Assembly: GCA_036563805.1 (NCBI GenBank)
Contig: DATCLS010000023.1
Coordinates: forward strand, 1 to 12,871
Length of the DNA: 12,871 nucleotides
Direction of reading: 5' to 3'
DNA from: DATCLS01 sp036563805
GTDB taxonomy: Bacteria > Actinomycetota > Acidimicrobiia > Acidimicrobiales > VFJN01
Part shown: positions 1-6,369 of the stretch, piece by piece
Layout: the number at the start of each line of letters is the position of its first letter
Position numbering within the stretch: the stretch's first letter is position 1
Translations under genes and position numbers: made by a program
The notes under the pieces: model-generated
The model's input: the letters and a program-made list of their open reading frames with translations, nothing else
Told to the model about the DNA's origin: nothing
The model's database searches: none

Positions 1-588
1 AGCCACATCGGCTACATGGTCATGGGCCTGGGCCTGTTCACGGTGGCCGGGCTGGCCGGAGCGGTCTTCTACACCGTCCACCACATCGTCTCGAAGACCG
101 CGCTGTTCCTGGCCGGCGGGCTCATCGAGCACGCGGGCGGCTCCAGCCGCCTCACACGCCTCGGCGACATGGTGCGCTCCACGCCGGTCATCGCGGTGCT
201 GTTCTTCCTGCCGGCGATGAGCCTCATCGGGATGCCGCCGTTCTCGGGCTTCGTGGCCAAGTTCGCCCTCGTCGACGCCACCGCCGCGAGCGGCTCCTAC
301 GCCGTCATGGCCACGGCCCTCGTGGTGAGCCTGCTGACGATGTACTCCCTGAGCAAGATCTGGATCTCGGCCTTCTGGAGCCCGGCGACCGAGCCGCTCG
401 AGGAGGCGGTCGTCCTCCCGGAGCGCGGGCGGCTCGGCGGGCCGGTGCTCATGGTCGTGCCCACGGCGATCCTCATCGCCATCACCGTCGCCATGGGCGT
501 GGCCGCCGGGCCCCTCTACGATCTCAGCCAGCGGGCGGCGGTCGACCTGCTCGACCCCGCGGCCTACCTGACGGCGGTGGCGCCGTGA
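1..588 (+). CDS. mrpD: Mrp antiporter subunit D, C-terminal part (5' end outside window)
   Basis: This is the C-terminal ~195 residues of a proton-translocating membrane subunit of the Mrp/Mnh cation/proton antiporter, homologous to NuoN/NuoM of complex I. The frame is open from base 1 and begins mid-protein with SHIGYMVMGLGL, a conserved helix of this family. It continues with the HHIVSKTALFLAGG helix, whose Lys lies in the putative proton path, and then PAMSLIGMPPFSGFVAK, the typical loop before the last helices. At least four hydrophobic segments are visible. The stop TGA at 586-588 overlaps the GTG start of mrpE, so the two are translationally coupled. MrpD and MrpA are close relatives; the short tail and the E-F-G genes that follow fit MrpD. 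Subunits A-C would lie upstream, outside the window. Confidence 0.93.
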   Translation, partial: SHIGYMVMGLGLFTVAGLAGAVFYTVHHIVSKTALFLAGGLIEHAGGSSRLTRLGDMVRSTPVIAVLFFLPAMSLIGMPPFSGFVAKFALVDATAASGSYAVMATALVVSLLTMYSLSKIWISAFWSPATEPLEEAVVLPERGRLGGPVLMVVPTAILIAITVAMGVAAGPLYDLSQRAAVDLLDPAAYLTAVAP

Positions 589-1127
589 GGAACCGTCCCT
601 TCGGCCTCATGGCCGTGCTGATCGCCATCTGGCTGTTCGCCTGGGGATCGATCAGCTGGGCCAACGTGCTGAGCGGCATCGCGGTCGCGATCGGCCTGAT
701 GATCGTGCTGCCCGACATCCGGCACGCCGACCACCTGCCGATCGTCCGTCCGGTGCCGCTGGCCCGGCTCGTGCTGCGGATGCTGCGCGACGTCGTCGTG
801 TCGAACCTCGTCCTCGCCCGCCAGGTCCTCTCCCGCCGCCCCCACGTGCGCACCGGCGTCGTCCGGGTGCCCCTGGCCGGCTGCTCGAGCGAGGTGGTGA
901 CCATCGTGGCCAGCCTGGTCGCGCTGACGCCGGGCATCACCGCCATCGAGGTCGTGCAGCACCCCACGGTCATGTACGTCCACGTGCTCAACCTCGACGA
1001 CCCCGAGGAGGTGCGGCGGTCGATCTGGAGCCTGCGCGACCAGGTGCTGGCGGCCTTCGGCACCCGGAGGGCCCTGGCGGACGTCGCCGAGGTGAAGGCG
1101 GAGGCGCTGCGGAGGAGCCAGCCGTGA
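585..1127 (+). CDS. mrpE: Mrp antiporter subunit E
   Basis: This 180-residue protein is a small structural subunit of the Mrp Na+/H+ antiporter. Two or three N-terminal hydrophobic helices (about residues 5-42, with the WLFAWGSISWANVLSGIAVA stretch) are followed by PLARLVLRMLRDVVVSNLVLARQVL, a conserved MrpE segment. A soluble C-terminal domain carries TIVASLVALTPGI and a hydrophobic beta-like stretch ending in YVHVLNLDD. The length is slightly above the usual ~160, owing to a charged C-terminal tail. The start is the GTG at 585, overlapping the mrpD stop as GTGA; only a weak G-rich ribosome site precedes it, which suggests coupled translation. Its family and its position between mrpD and mrpF agree, so the assignment is secure. 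Confidence 0.94.
   Translation: MRNRPFGLMAVLIAIWLFAWGSISWANVLSGIAVAIGLMIVLPDIRHADHLPIVRPVPLARLVLRMLRDVVVSNLVLARQVLSRRPHVRTGVVRVPLAGCSSEVVTIVASLVALTPGITAIEVVQHPTVMYVHVLNLDDPEEVRRSIWSLRDQVLAAFGTRRALADVAEVKAEALRRSQP
1111..1117 (+). promoter_or_regulatory. Ribosome binding site of mrpF
   Basis: GGAGGAG lies six bases before the GTG at 1124, inside the last codons of mrpE. It is a near-consensus Shine-Dalgarno sequence and supports the GTG start that overlaps the mrpE stop. Confidence 0.75.
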
Positions 1128-1375
1128 TCAACGCCGCGTTCGTCACCCTCGTCCTCGCCGCGCTGGCCTTCGGCTACCGGCTCCTGGCCGGCCCGACGCT
1201 GGCCGACCGCGTGGTGGGCTTGGACGGGCTCCTCGTGGTCGGGGTCAGCGCCGTGGCCCTGCGGGCGATCGCGACGGGGGAGGGGGCCTTCCTCCCGGTG
1301 GCCGTCGTCGTCGGCCTCGTCGGCTTCGTGAGCACCGCCGTCGTCGGCCGCTACATCGAGGGGCGGGGTCGCTGA
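1124..1375 (+). CDS. mrpF: Mrp antiporter subunit F
   Basis: This 83-residue, almost entirely hydrophobic protein has three predicted membrane helices: about residues 3-20, 31-50 and 57-75. It carries the MrpF signature GPTLADRVVGLDGL between helix 1 and helix 2, including the conserved Asp residues of the family, followed by a short basic tail (YIEGRGR). MrpF is a small membrane subunit needed for assembly and activity of the Mrp antiporter. The GTG start overlaps the mrpE stop (GTGA) and has a good ribosome site. The TGA stop at 1373-1375 overlaps the ATG of mrpG. Size and position are typical of the family. Confidence 0.94.
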   Translation: MINAAFVTLVLAALAFGYRLLAGPTLADRVVGLDGLLVVGVSAVALRAIATGEGAFLPVAVVVGLVGFVSTAVVGRYIEGRGR

Positions 1376-1716
1376 TGCTCGACCTGGTCGGCCAGGCCGT
1401 CGCCCTCGTGGGCACGCTCTTCACCCTGCTCGCCGCCGTGGGCGTCGTACGGTTCCCGGACGTGCTGGCCCGCATGCACGCGCTCACCAAGGCCTCGACC
1501 GTCGGGCTCGTGCTCGCCCTGGTGGGCGCGGCGATCGCGCTCGACTCGACCAACGACCGCACCTCGCTGCTGCTTGCCTGCGCCCTGCAGATCCTCAGCA
1601 TGCCGGTGGCCGCGCACCTGATGAGCCGCTCCACCTACATGGCCGGCGGCATCGAGAGCCGGGTCGACGCCGTCGACGAGCTGGCCGAGGACATGGCCCG
1701 CGACCAGAGCGCCTAG
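1375..1716 (+). CDS. mrpG: Mrp antiporter subunit G
   Basis: This 113-residue protein has three predicted helices (about residues 4-24, 40-60 and 65-85). After helix 1 it shows the MrpG hallmark GVVRFPDVLARMHALTKAST. It is the last subunit of the Mrp Na+/H+ antiporter. Its ATG start overlaps the mrpF stop (TGATG), and a G-rich ribosome site (GAGGGG) lies about ten bases upstream. The acidic C-terminal tail (VDAVDELAEDMARDQSA) is a little longer than in many homologues. The operon ends here: the next gene begins 100 bp downstream with its own ribosome site. I found no convincing rho-independent terminator in that gap. Confidence 0.94.
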   Translation: MLDLVGQAVALVGTLFTLLAAVGVVRFPDVLARMHALTKASTVGLVLALVGAAIALDSTNDRTSLLLACALQILSMPVAAHLMSRSTYMAGGIESRVDAVDELAEDMARDQSA

Positions 1717-1804
1717 GGCCCCGCTGTCGGCGCGGCCCGGCCCGCGGGTAATGTCGTCTGCCGCTCCGGGCGCCCTCCGCCCGCCCCCCGACCTCGTTCC
1801 CGCT

Positions 1805-1811
1805 GGGAGGA
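1805..1811 (+). promoter_or_regulatory. Ribosome binding site deciding the MMPL gene start
   Basis: GGGAGGA lies five bases before the GTG at 1817. The in-frame ATG further upstream at 1751 has no Shine-Dalgarno sequence and would add 22 Pro/Ala-rich residues untypical of the family. This site therefore argues for the GTG start. Confidence 0.8.
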
Positions 1812-1816
1812 CCCCC

Positions 1817-4147
1817 GTGTTCGCACGCCTCGGCACGTGGTGCCACCGACGGCGCTGGGTCGTCGTCATCGCCTGGACCCTCGTCGTGATCGCCGCCGGG
1901 TCGGTCGTCCGCGCCCTCGGCACCGAGACCCGGACCGAGCTCGAGCTGCCCGACGTCGAGAGCCGCCGGGGCACCGAGATCCTCGAGGAGGCCTTCGGCG
2001 GCAAGGGCGCCGGCGCCACCGGCTCGGTCGTGTTCCGGGCCGAGGCGGGCGTCCACGACCCCGAGGTGCGGGCGGCGATGACGGCCCTGTTCGACGAGAT
2101 CGAGTCGATCGAGGGGCTGTCGGTCACCAGCCCCTACGAGCCCGAGGGCGTGCTCAACGTCGCCGCCGAGGGGGAGCTCGCCGGCGAGGTGGCCTTCGCC
2201 GAGGTCGAGCTGCCGGCCGACATCACGGTCGAGGAGGCGATCGAGGTCACCGACCGGATCCGCGACATGGTGCCCGAGGTCGACGGGGTCGAGATCTACC
2301 TCGGCGGGTCGGTCTTCGCCGAGTTCGAGGCGCCGTCGTCGGAGATCCTCGGCCTGGCCTTCGCCATCGTCATCCTCGTCCTGGCCTTCGGCTCGGTGCT
2401 GGCGATGGGCCTGCCGATCGGCGTCGCCCTCGCGGGCGTGGGCCTCGGCTCGATCCTCGCCGGCCTGCTCAGCCACGTGGTGACCGTGCCCGAGGCCGGC
2501 AACATCCTCGGCGTCATGATCGGCCTCGGCGTGGGCATCGACTACGCCCTGCTGATCGTCACCCGCTACCGCGAGCAGCTGCACGCCGGGCAGCCGGTGC
2601 GCCCGGCGGTGGCGGTGGCCCTGGACACGGCCGGACGCTCGGTGCTGTTCGCCGGCACGACCGTCGTCATCTCCCTGCTCGGCATGCTGGTCATGGGCAT
2701 CAGCTTCGTGCAGGGCCTGGCGGTCGGCGCCGCCGCGGTGGTGGCCGTCACGGTCGTGGCGTCGCTGACCCTCCTGCCGGCGCTGCTGGGCTTCGCCGGC
2801 GAGCGCGTCGAGCGGACCCGGTGGCGGGGCCTGATCGCCGCCGGCCTGGCCGCAATCGCCCTCGCCGGGGTCGGCCTCGAGCTGGCGCCGCTCACGATCG
2901 GTGCGCCGCTGGCCGTCATCGTGCTGATCGCCGGCTTCTGGGCCGGCCCGCTCAAGCGCGAGGTCCGGCACCGGCCGCCCAAGCCCCGCGACCAGACCGT
3001 CGCCTACCGGTGGAGCCGGCTCATCCAGCACCGGCCGTGGACCTCGGCGGTGGCCGGTGCCCTCGCCCTCGGCGTCCTGGCCATCCCGGTGTTCAGCCTC
3101 CGGCTCGGCTTCGCGGACGAGAGCAACTACGGCGAGGAGACCACGACCCGGCAGGCCTACGACCTGCTGGTCGAGGGCTTCGGCCCCGGCTTCAACGGCC
3201 CGCTGACGCTGGCCGCCCAGCTGCCCGACGGCGTCGACGTCGACGCGCTCGGGGGCCTCACCGAGGCGCTCGAGGGCGACCCGGGCGTGGCGTTCGTGTC
3301 CGAGCCGCGGCCCAACGACCCCGAGCAGCCGACCGCGGTGATGTGGACGCTGTTCCCGACCAGCGCCCCGCAGGACGCCGAGACGACCGACCTGGTCGAG
3401 CGGCTCCGCGACGACGTCCTGCCGCCGGCCGAGGAGGCCGCCGGCGTCGACGTCAAGGTCACGGGCGTCACGGCGGTCAACGTCGACTTCTCGCACTACC
3501 TGTCGGCCCGGCTGCCGTACTTCTTCGTGGCCGTGCTGTCGCTGTCGTTCCTGCTGCTGATGGTCGTGTTCCGGTCGCTGCTGGTGCCGCTCAAGGCGGT
3601 GCTCATGAACCTGCTGTCGATCGGGGCCGCCTACGGCATCGTCGTCGCCCTGTTCCAGTGGGGCTGGCTGAGCGACCTGACCGGCGTCGAGCCGGCGCCG
3701 GTCGAGCCATGGATGCCGATGATGCTGTTCGCCATCGTGTTCGGCCTGTCGATGGACTACGAGGTGTTCCTCCTGTCGCGGGTCCGCGAGGAGTGGCACC
3801 GCACCGGCGACAGCCGCACCTCGGTGGCGGACGGCCTGGCCTCGACGGCCCGGGTCATCAGCGCGGCGGCGGCGATCATGGTGTTCGTCTTCGGCAGCTT
3901 CATGCTCGAGCCCGACCGGTGGACCAAGCTCATGGGCACCGGCCTGGCCACGGCCGTGCTGCTCGACGCTACCGTGATCCGCCTGCTGCTGGTCCCGGCG
4001 ACGATGGAGCTGCTGGGCGACCGCAACTGGTGGCTGCCGCGCTGGCTCGACCGCATCCTGCCCAACCTCGACGTGGAGGGCCACGCCGAGCCGGTGGCGG
4101 CCGAGCACGACGAGGGCGAGCGTCAGCCGGTGGCGTCCGGCACCTGA
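1817..4147 (+). CDS. MMPL/RND-family transporter, actinobacterial YdfJ-like type
   Basis: This 776-residue inner-membrane transporter of the RND superfamily, MMPL branch, probably exports a lipid or hydrophobic compound using the proton gradient; the substrate cannot be told. It shows the duplicated MMPL architecture: a first helix (FARLGTWCHRRRWVVVIAW...), an extracytoplasmic domain (about residues 40-170), a helix bundle, then a second copy with its loop at about 430-560. Both proton-relay Asp-Tyr pairs are present: GIDYALL (D242/Y243) and SMDYEVFLLSR (D647/Y648). These match the paired Asp-Tyr of mycobacterial MmpL3. Two extra hydrophobic segments lie in the central linker (about 338-356 and 359-379), where many relatives are hydrophilic. 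The GTG start follows GGGAGGA; an upstream ATG at 1751 is less likely. It sits 100 bp after mrpG with no known functional tie and converges on the next gene. Confidence 0.9.
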   Translation: MFARLGTWCHRRRWVVVIAWTLVVIAAGSVVRALGTETRTELELPDVESRRGTEILEEAFGGKGAGATGSVVFRAEAGVHDPEVRAAMTALFDEIESIEGLSVTSPYEPEGVLNVAAEGELAGEVAFAEVELPADITVEEAIEVTDRIRDMVPEVDGVEIYLGGSVFAEFEAPSSEILGLAFAIVILVLAFGSVLAMGLPIGVALAGVGLGSILAGLLSHVVTVPEAGNILGVMIGLGVGIDYALLIVTRYREQLHAGQPVRPAVAVALDTAGRSVLFAGTTVVISLLGMLVMGISFVQGLAVGAAAVVAVTVVASLTLLPALLGFAGERVERTRWRGLIAAGLAAIALAGVGLELAPLTIGAPLAVIVLIAGFWAGPLKREVRHRPPKPRDQTVAYRWSRLIQHRPWTSAVAGALALGVLAIPVFSLRLGFADESNYGEETTTRQAYDLLVEGFGPGFNGPLTLAAQLPDGVDVDALGGLTEALEGDPGVAFVSEPRPNDPEQPTAVMWTLFPTSAPQDAETTDLVERLRDDVLPPAEEAAGVDVKVTGVTAVNVDFSHYLSARLPYFFVAVLSLSFLLLMVVFRSLLVPLKAVLMNLLSIGAAYGIVVALFQWGWLSDLTGVEPAPVEPWMPMMLFAIVFGLSMDYEVFLLSRVREEWHRTGDSRTSVADGLASTARVISAAAAIMVFVFGSFMLEPDRWTKLMGTGLATAVLLDATVIRLLLVPATMELLGDRNWWLPRWLDRILPNLDVEGHAEPVAAEHDEGERQPVASGT

Positions 4148-4191
4148 CCCCGTCGGCCTGACCACGCTGACCCGTCGCGTGTGGGCCGAGT

Positions 4192-4233
4192 GCGGGCGGC
4201 CGGGCCCCGTCCCCCGGGGGCCCGGCCGCCCGC
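4192..4233. terminator. Perfect 17-bp GC hairpin between convergent genes
   Basis: Bases 4192-4208 (GCGGGCGGCCGGGCCCC) pair without mismatch with 4217-4233 around an 8-base loop. The hairpin sits in the 105-bp gap between two convergent stop codons (4147 and 4253). There is no T-run on either side, as is common for actinobacterial terminators. The symmetry and location fit a bidirectional transcription terminator. Confidence 0.75.
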
Positions 4234-4252
4234 CGGTCACGCGTCCGGTCGG

Positions 4253-6283
4253 TCACACGACCTCGTAGACGACCGCGTCGCGCCCCTCGAAGGCGAGGCG
4301 GAACCGCTCGTCCAGCCAGGGTCGTACCCGGCCGTCGAGCCAGTCCCGCTCGACCACCAGGTAGCTCACGCCGTGCTCGCGCAGCAGGACGTCGGCCTCC
4401 TCGCTGGGGTAGGCCCGCATGGCGACCTCGAGCTCGTCGTAGGACGACGGGAACAGGCCCGAGTAGCCGTTCACCGTCGGCACGCCGGCCTCCAGCGACT
4501 GGAGCATCGCCCGGGTCGTCGTTTCGTAGTCGACGACGCTGTTGGTGGGCGGGAACGGCAGGTAGGCGAACGAGCCGTCCCCCGACGCCCGGGCCTCGGC
4601 GGGCTGCTCGGCGATCCACTCGGCCCAGTCGGCGGGCGACTGGTCGACCCGGAACAGCGAGACCGGCATGATCCCGACCTCGACCACGCCGGCTGCGACC
4701 ACGACCATGGCGGCGACCGCTCCCCACGGCCGCCCGGCGCCCGGGCGGAGCCGGCGCCTCCCGCGCCAGCGCCACAGCGCGTCCAGGCCGTAGGCGGCCA
4801 GGGCCACGAGGAAGACCTGCGTGAGCACCTCGAATCGGAAGGGGCTGCGCAAGCTCTCGTAGCCCGGCACCACCGCCCGCACGAGCCGGTAGGGGCCGAG
4901 CGACAGGTTGAGCCCCAGGCTCAGGCTCCGGGCCAGGATGGCGCCGGCCACCAGGAAGGTCAGCCGGCGCGGGACGTCGGCCGGCCCGGGCCGGGCGGTC
5001 GCGGCCGGGTGGTCGCCGTCTCCGTCGCTGTCGCCGGCGCCGGCCGTGTCGCCGCCGACCGTGTCGCCGTCGGCGGTGTCGCTGCCGGCGTCCCCGCCGG
5101 CCCCGTCCGGGCCGGACCGGGCGGCGGCCTGCGCCGCGGCCCGCTCGACCCGGCGGTACGCCACGACCGCCCCGCCGACGCCGAGGGCCAGCAGCGCCGT
5201 CCCCGGGTACAGGCCGTTGCCGGCCCAGCTCTCCTGGACCCAGGGCAGGACGCCGGCCCCGTTGGCTTGGCCCTCGAGCCGCCAGAAGTCGGCGCGGCCG
5301 GCGCTGAGGTCGCGCACGACGTCCTCGGGGCGCTCGTAGTCGGACGTGATCCGGGCCTGGCCGATCAGCACCGGCAGCGCCAGGACGGCGAACACCGCCC
5401 CGGCCACCGCCGCGTCGATCAGGCGGGGCCGGGCCAGCCACTGCCGCCTCGCCAGCACCAGCGCCGGCACGCCGACGCCCACGACGGCGAACAGCCCGTA
5501 GTAGCCGCAGGTCAGGAAGGTGGCGGCCAGCCACGAGCCGATGGCGGCCGCCGTCCGCCGGCCGCCGTCCGGCGCCGCCCAGCGGACGATCGCGCCCAGC
5601 AGCAGGAACAGCGGGAAGACCGCGGTGAGCTGGAGCACCCCCATCTGGGCGGCGACGAACGGCAGGCCCTCGGCCAACGCGCCCGCCAGCACGGCGGCGC
5701 CCGGCGCGGCGCCAAGGTCGCGGGCCAGGCGGGCCCCGGCCCACCCGTTGGCGGTGAAGATGGCGAGCAGCACCAGGTTGAGGGCGAGGACCGGGTTGCC
5801 GCTCAGCCACGACAGCGGCGTGAACACGAGCCCGGTGAGCGGCTGGGGCTCCGACAGGGCGAACGCCCCCGGCGTGGGGTGGAAGATCGGCGCGTCCCAG
5901 TAGCCCGAGAAGCACTGGCCCAGCCGGTCCTGGTTCCACCGCATCGTCCAGAGGTTGAACAGCTGGACGGTCGGGTTGTTCTCGGTGCCGTAGGCGAGCG
6001 AGTCGGTGAGGTGGGCGACCAGGGGCCAGGTCAGGACCGCGGCCAGGGCCGCATACAGCGGCACCAGCGCCCGGGACCGCACGAGCCACCGGTCGGCCCC
6101 GCCCGGCACGGCGTGCGGCTCGGCATCCGGCTGGGGTCCGGTGTCGGCAGCGGCCTCCGGCTCGGCGGCCGGCCTCTCCCCGGGCGCGTCGCTTTCGACC
6201 CCCTCCCGGAGCGCCTCCCCGCCGGGGTCCTCGTCGAGGTCGCTAGCCTGCCTACGGTCGGCGGTGCGGCGCGTCTCGCTCAC
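4253..6283 (-). CDS. Large polytopic membrane protein, GT-C/YfhO-like, function unknown
   Basis: This 676-residue protein opens with an acidic, disordered tail (about residues 1-65) and a first helix at about 72-91. A large loop rich in Trp/Asn/Pro follows (TENNPTVQLFNLWTMRW ... YWDAPIFHPTPG), then many hydrophobic helices. The C-terminal extracytoplasmic domain contains PTVNGYSGLFP and HGVSYLVVERDWLDGR. This layout resembles uncharacterised bacterial GT-C-fold or YfhO-like proteins that handle polyprenyl-linked sugars at the membrane. I cannot identify a catalytic residue, so glycosyltransfer is only an inference. A Gly/Asp-rich low-complexity loop occupies about residues 378-433. The GTG start at 6283 keeps the gene clear of the divergent lhr; an upstream ATG at 6361 would overlap the lhr leader. 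It converges on the MMPL gene. Confidence 0.82.
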   Translation of the reverse strand: MSETRRTADRRQASDLDEDPGGEALREGVESDAPGERPAAEPEAAADTGPQPDAEPHAVPGGADRWLVRSRALVPLYAALAAVLTWPLVAHLTDSLAYGTENNPTVQLFNLWTMRWNQDRLGQCFSGYWDAPIFHPTPGAFALSEPQPLTGLVFTPLSWLSGNPVLALNLVLLAIFTANGWAGARLARDLGAAPGAAVLAGALAEGLPFVAAQMGVLQLTAVFPLFLLLGAIVRWAAPDGGRRTAAAIGSWLAATFLTCGYYGLFAVVGVGVPALVLARRQWLARPRLIDAAVAGAVFAVLALPVLIGQARITSDYERPEDVVRDLSAGRADFWRLEGQANGAGVLPWVQESWAGNGLYPGTALLALGVGGAVVAYRRVERAAAQAAARSGPDGAGGDAGSDTADGDTVGGDTAGAGDSDGDGDHPAATARPGPADVPRRLTFLVAGAILARSLSLGLNLSLGPYRLVRAVVPGYESLRSPFRFEVLTQVFLVALAAYGLDALWRWRGRRRLRPGAGRPWGAVAAMVVVAAGVVEVGIMPVSLFRVDQSPADWAEWIAEQPAEARASGDGSFAYLPFPPTNSVVDYETTTRAMLQSLEAGVPTVNGYSGLFPSSYDELEVAMRAYPSEEADVLLREHGVSYLVVERDWLDGRVRPWLDERFRLAFEGRDAVVYEVV

Positions 6284-6308
6284 GGCCCCGTTCCCCCAGC
6301 GTCGTCTC

Positions 6309-6331
6309 GGTGCGCCCCCAGCCGGCGCACC
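6309..6331. repeat. 8-bp inverted repeat in the divergent intergenic region
   Basis: GGTGCGCC (6309-6316) and GGCGCACC (6324-6331) form a perfect inverted repeat around a 7-base spacer. It lies midway between the divergent starts at 6283 (-) and 6370 (+). It could be an operator for both genes or a leader hairpin. I recognise no known regulator site, no mycobacterial-type SOS box and no clear -10/-35 pair in the 86-bp gap. Confidence 0.5.
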
Positions 6332-6347
6332 CGCCCAGAATGTCACA

Positions 6348-6356
6348 GGGGAGGGG
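6348..6356 (+). promoter_or_regulatory. Probable ribosome binding site of lhr
   Basis: GGGGAGGGG ends 13 bases before the GTG at 6370, a long but tolerable spacing. The alternative ATG at 6340 precedes this site. The codons between 6340 and 6369 include TCA, AGG and ACA, which are rare in the rest of the gene, so this stretch looks like leader rather than coding sequence. Confidence 0.5.
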
Positions 6357-6369
6357 CACAATCTTCCTC

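Noticed and set aside
1717..1816. Possible terminator or promoter between mrpG and the MMPL gene
   Set aside because: Only weak, short GC pairings and no clear -35/-10 pair are visible; nothing firm enough to annotate.
1595..4240. 881-residue open frame on the - strand opposite the MMPL gene
   Set aside because: It is a shadow of the strong G/C third-position bias. It translates to His/Arg/Asp/Gly-rich low complexity with no domain, while the + strand has full MMPL motifs.
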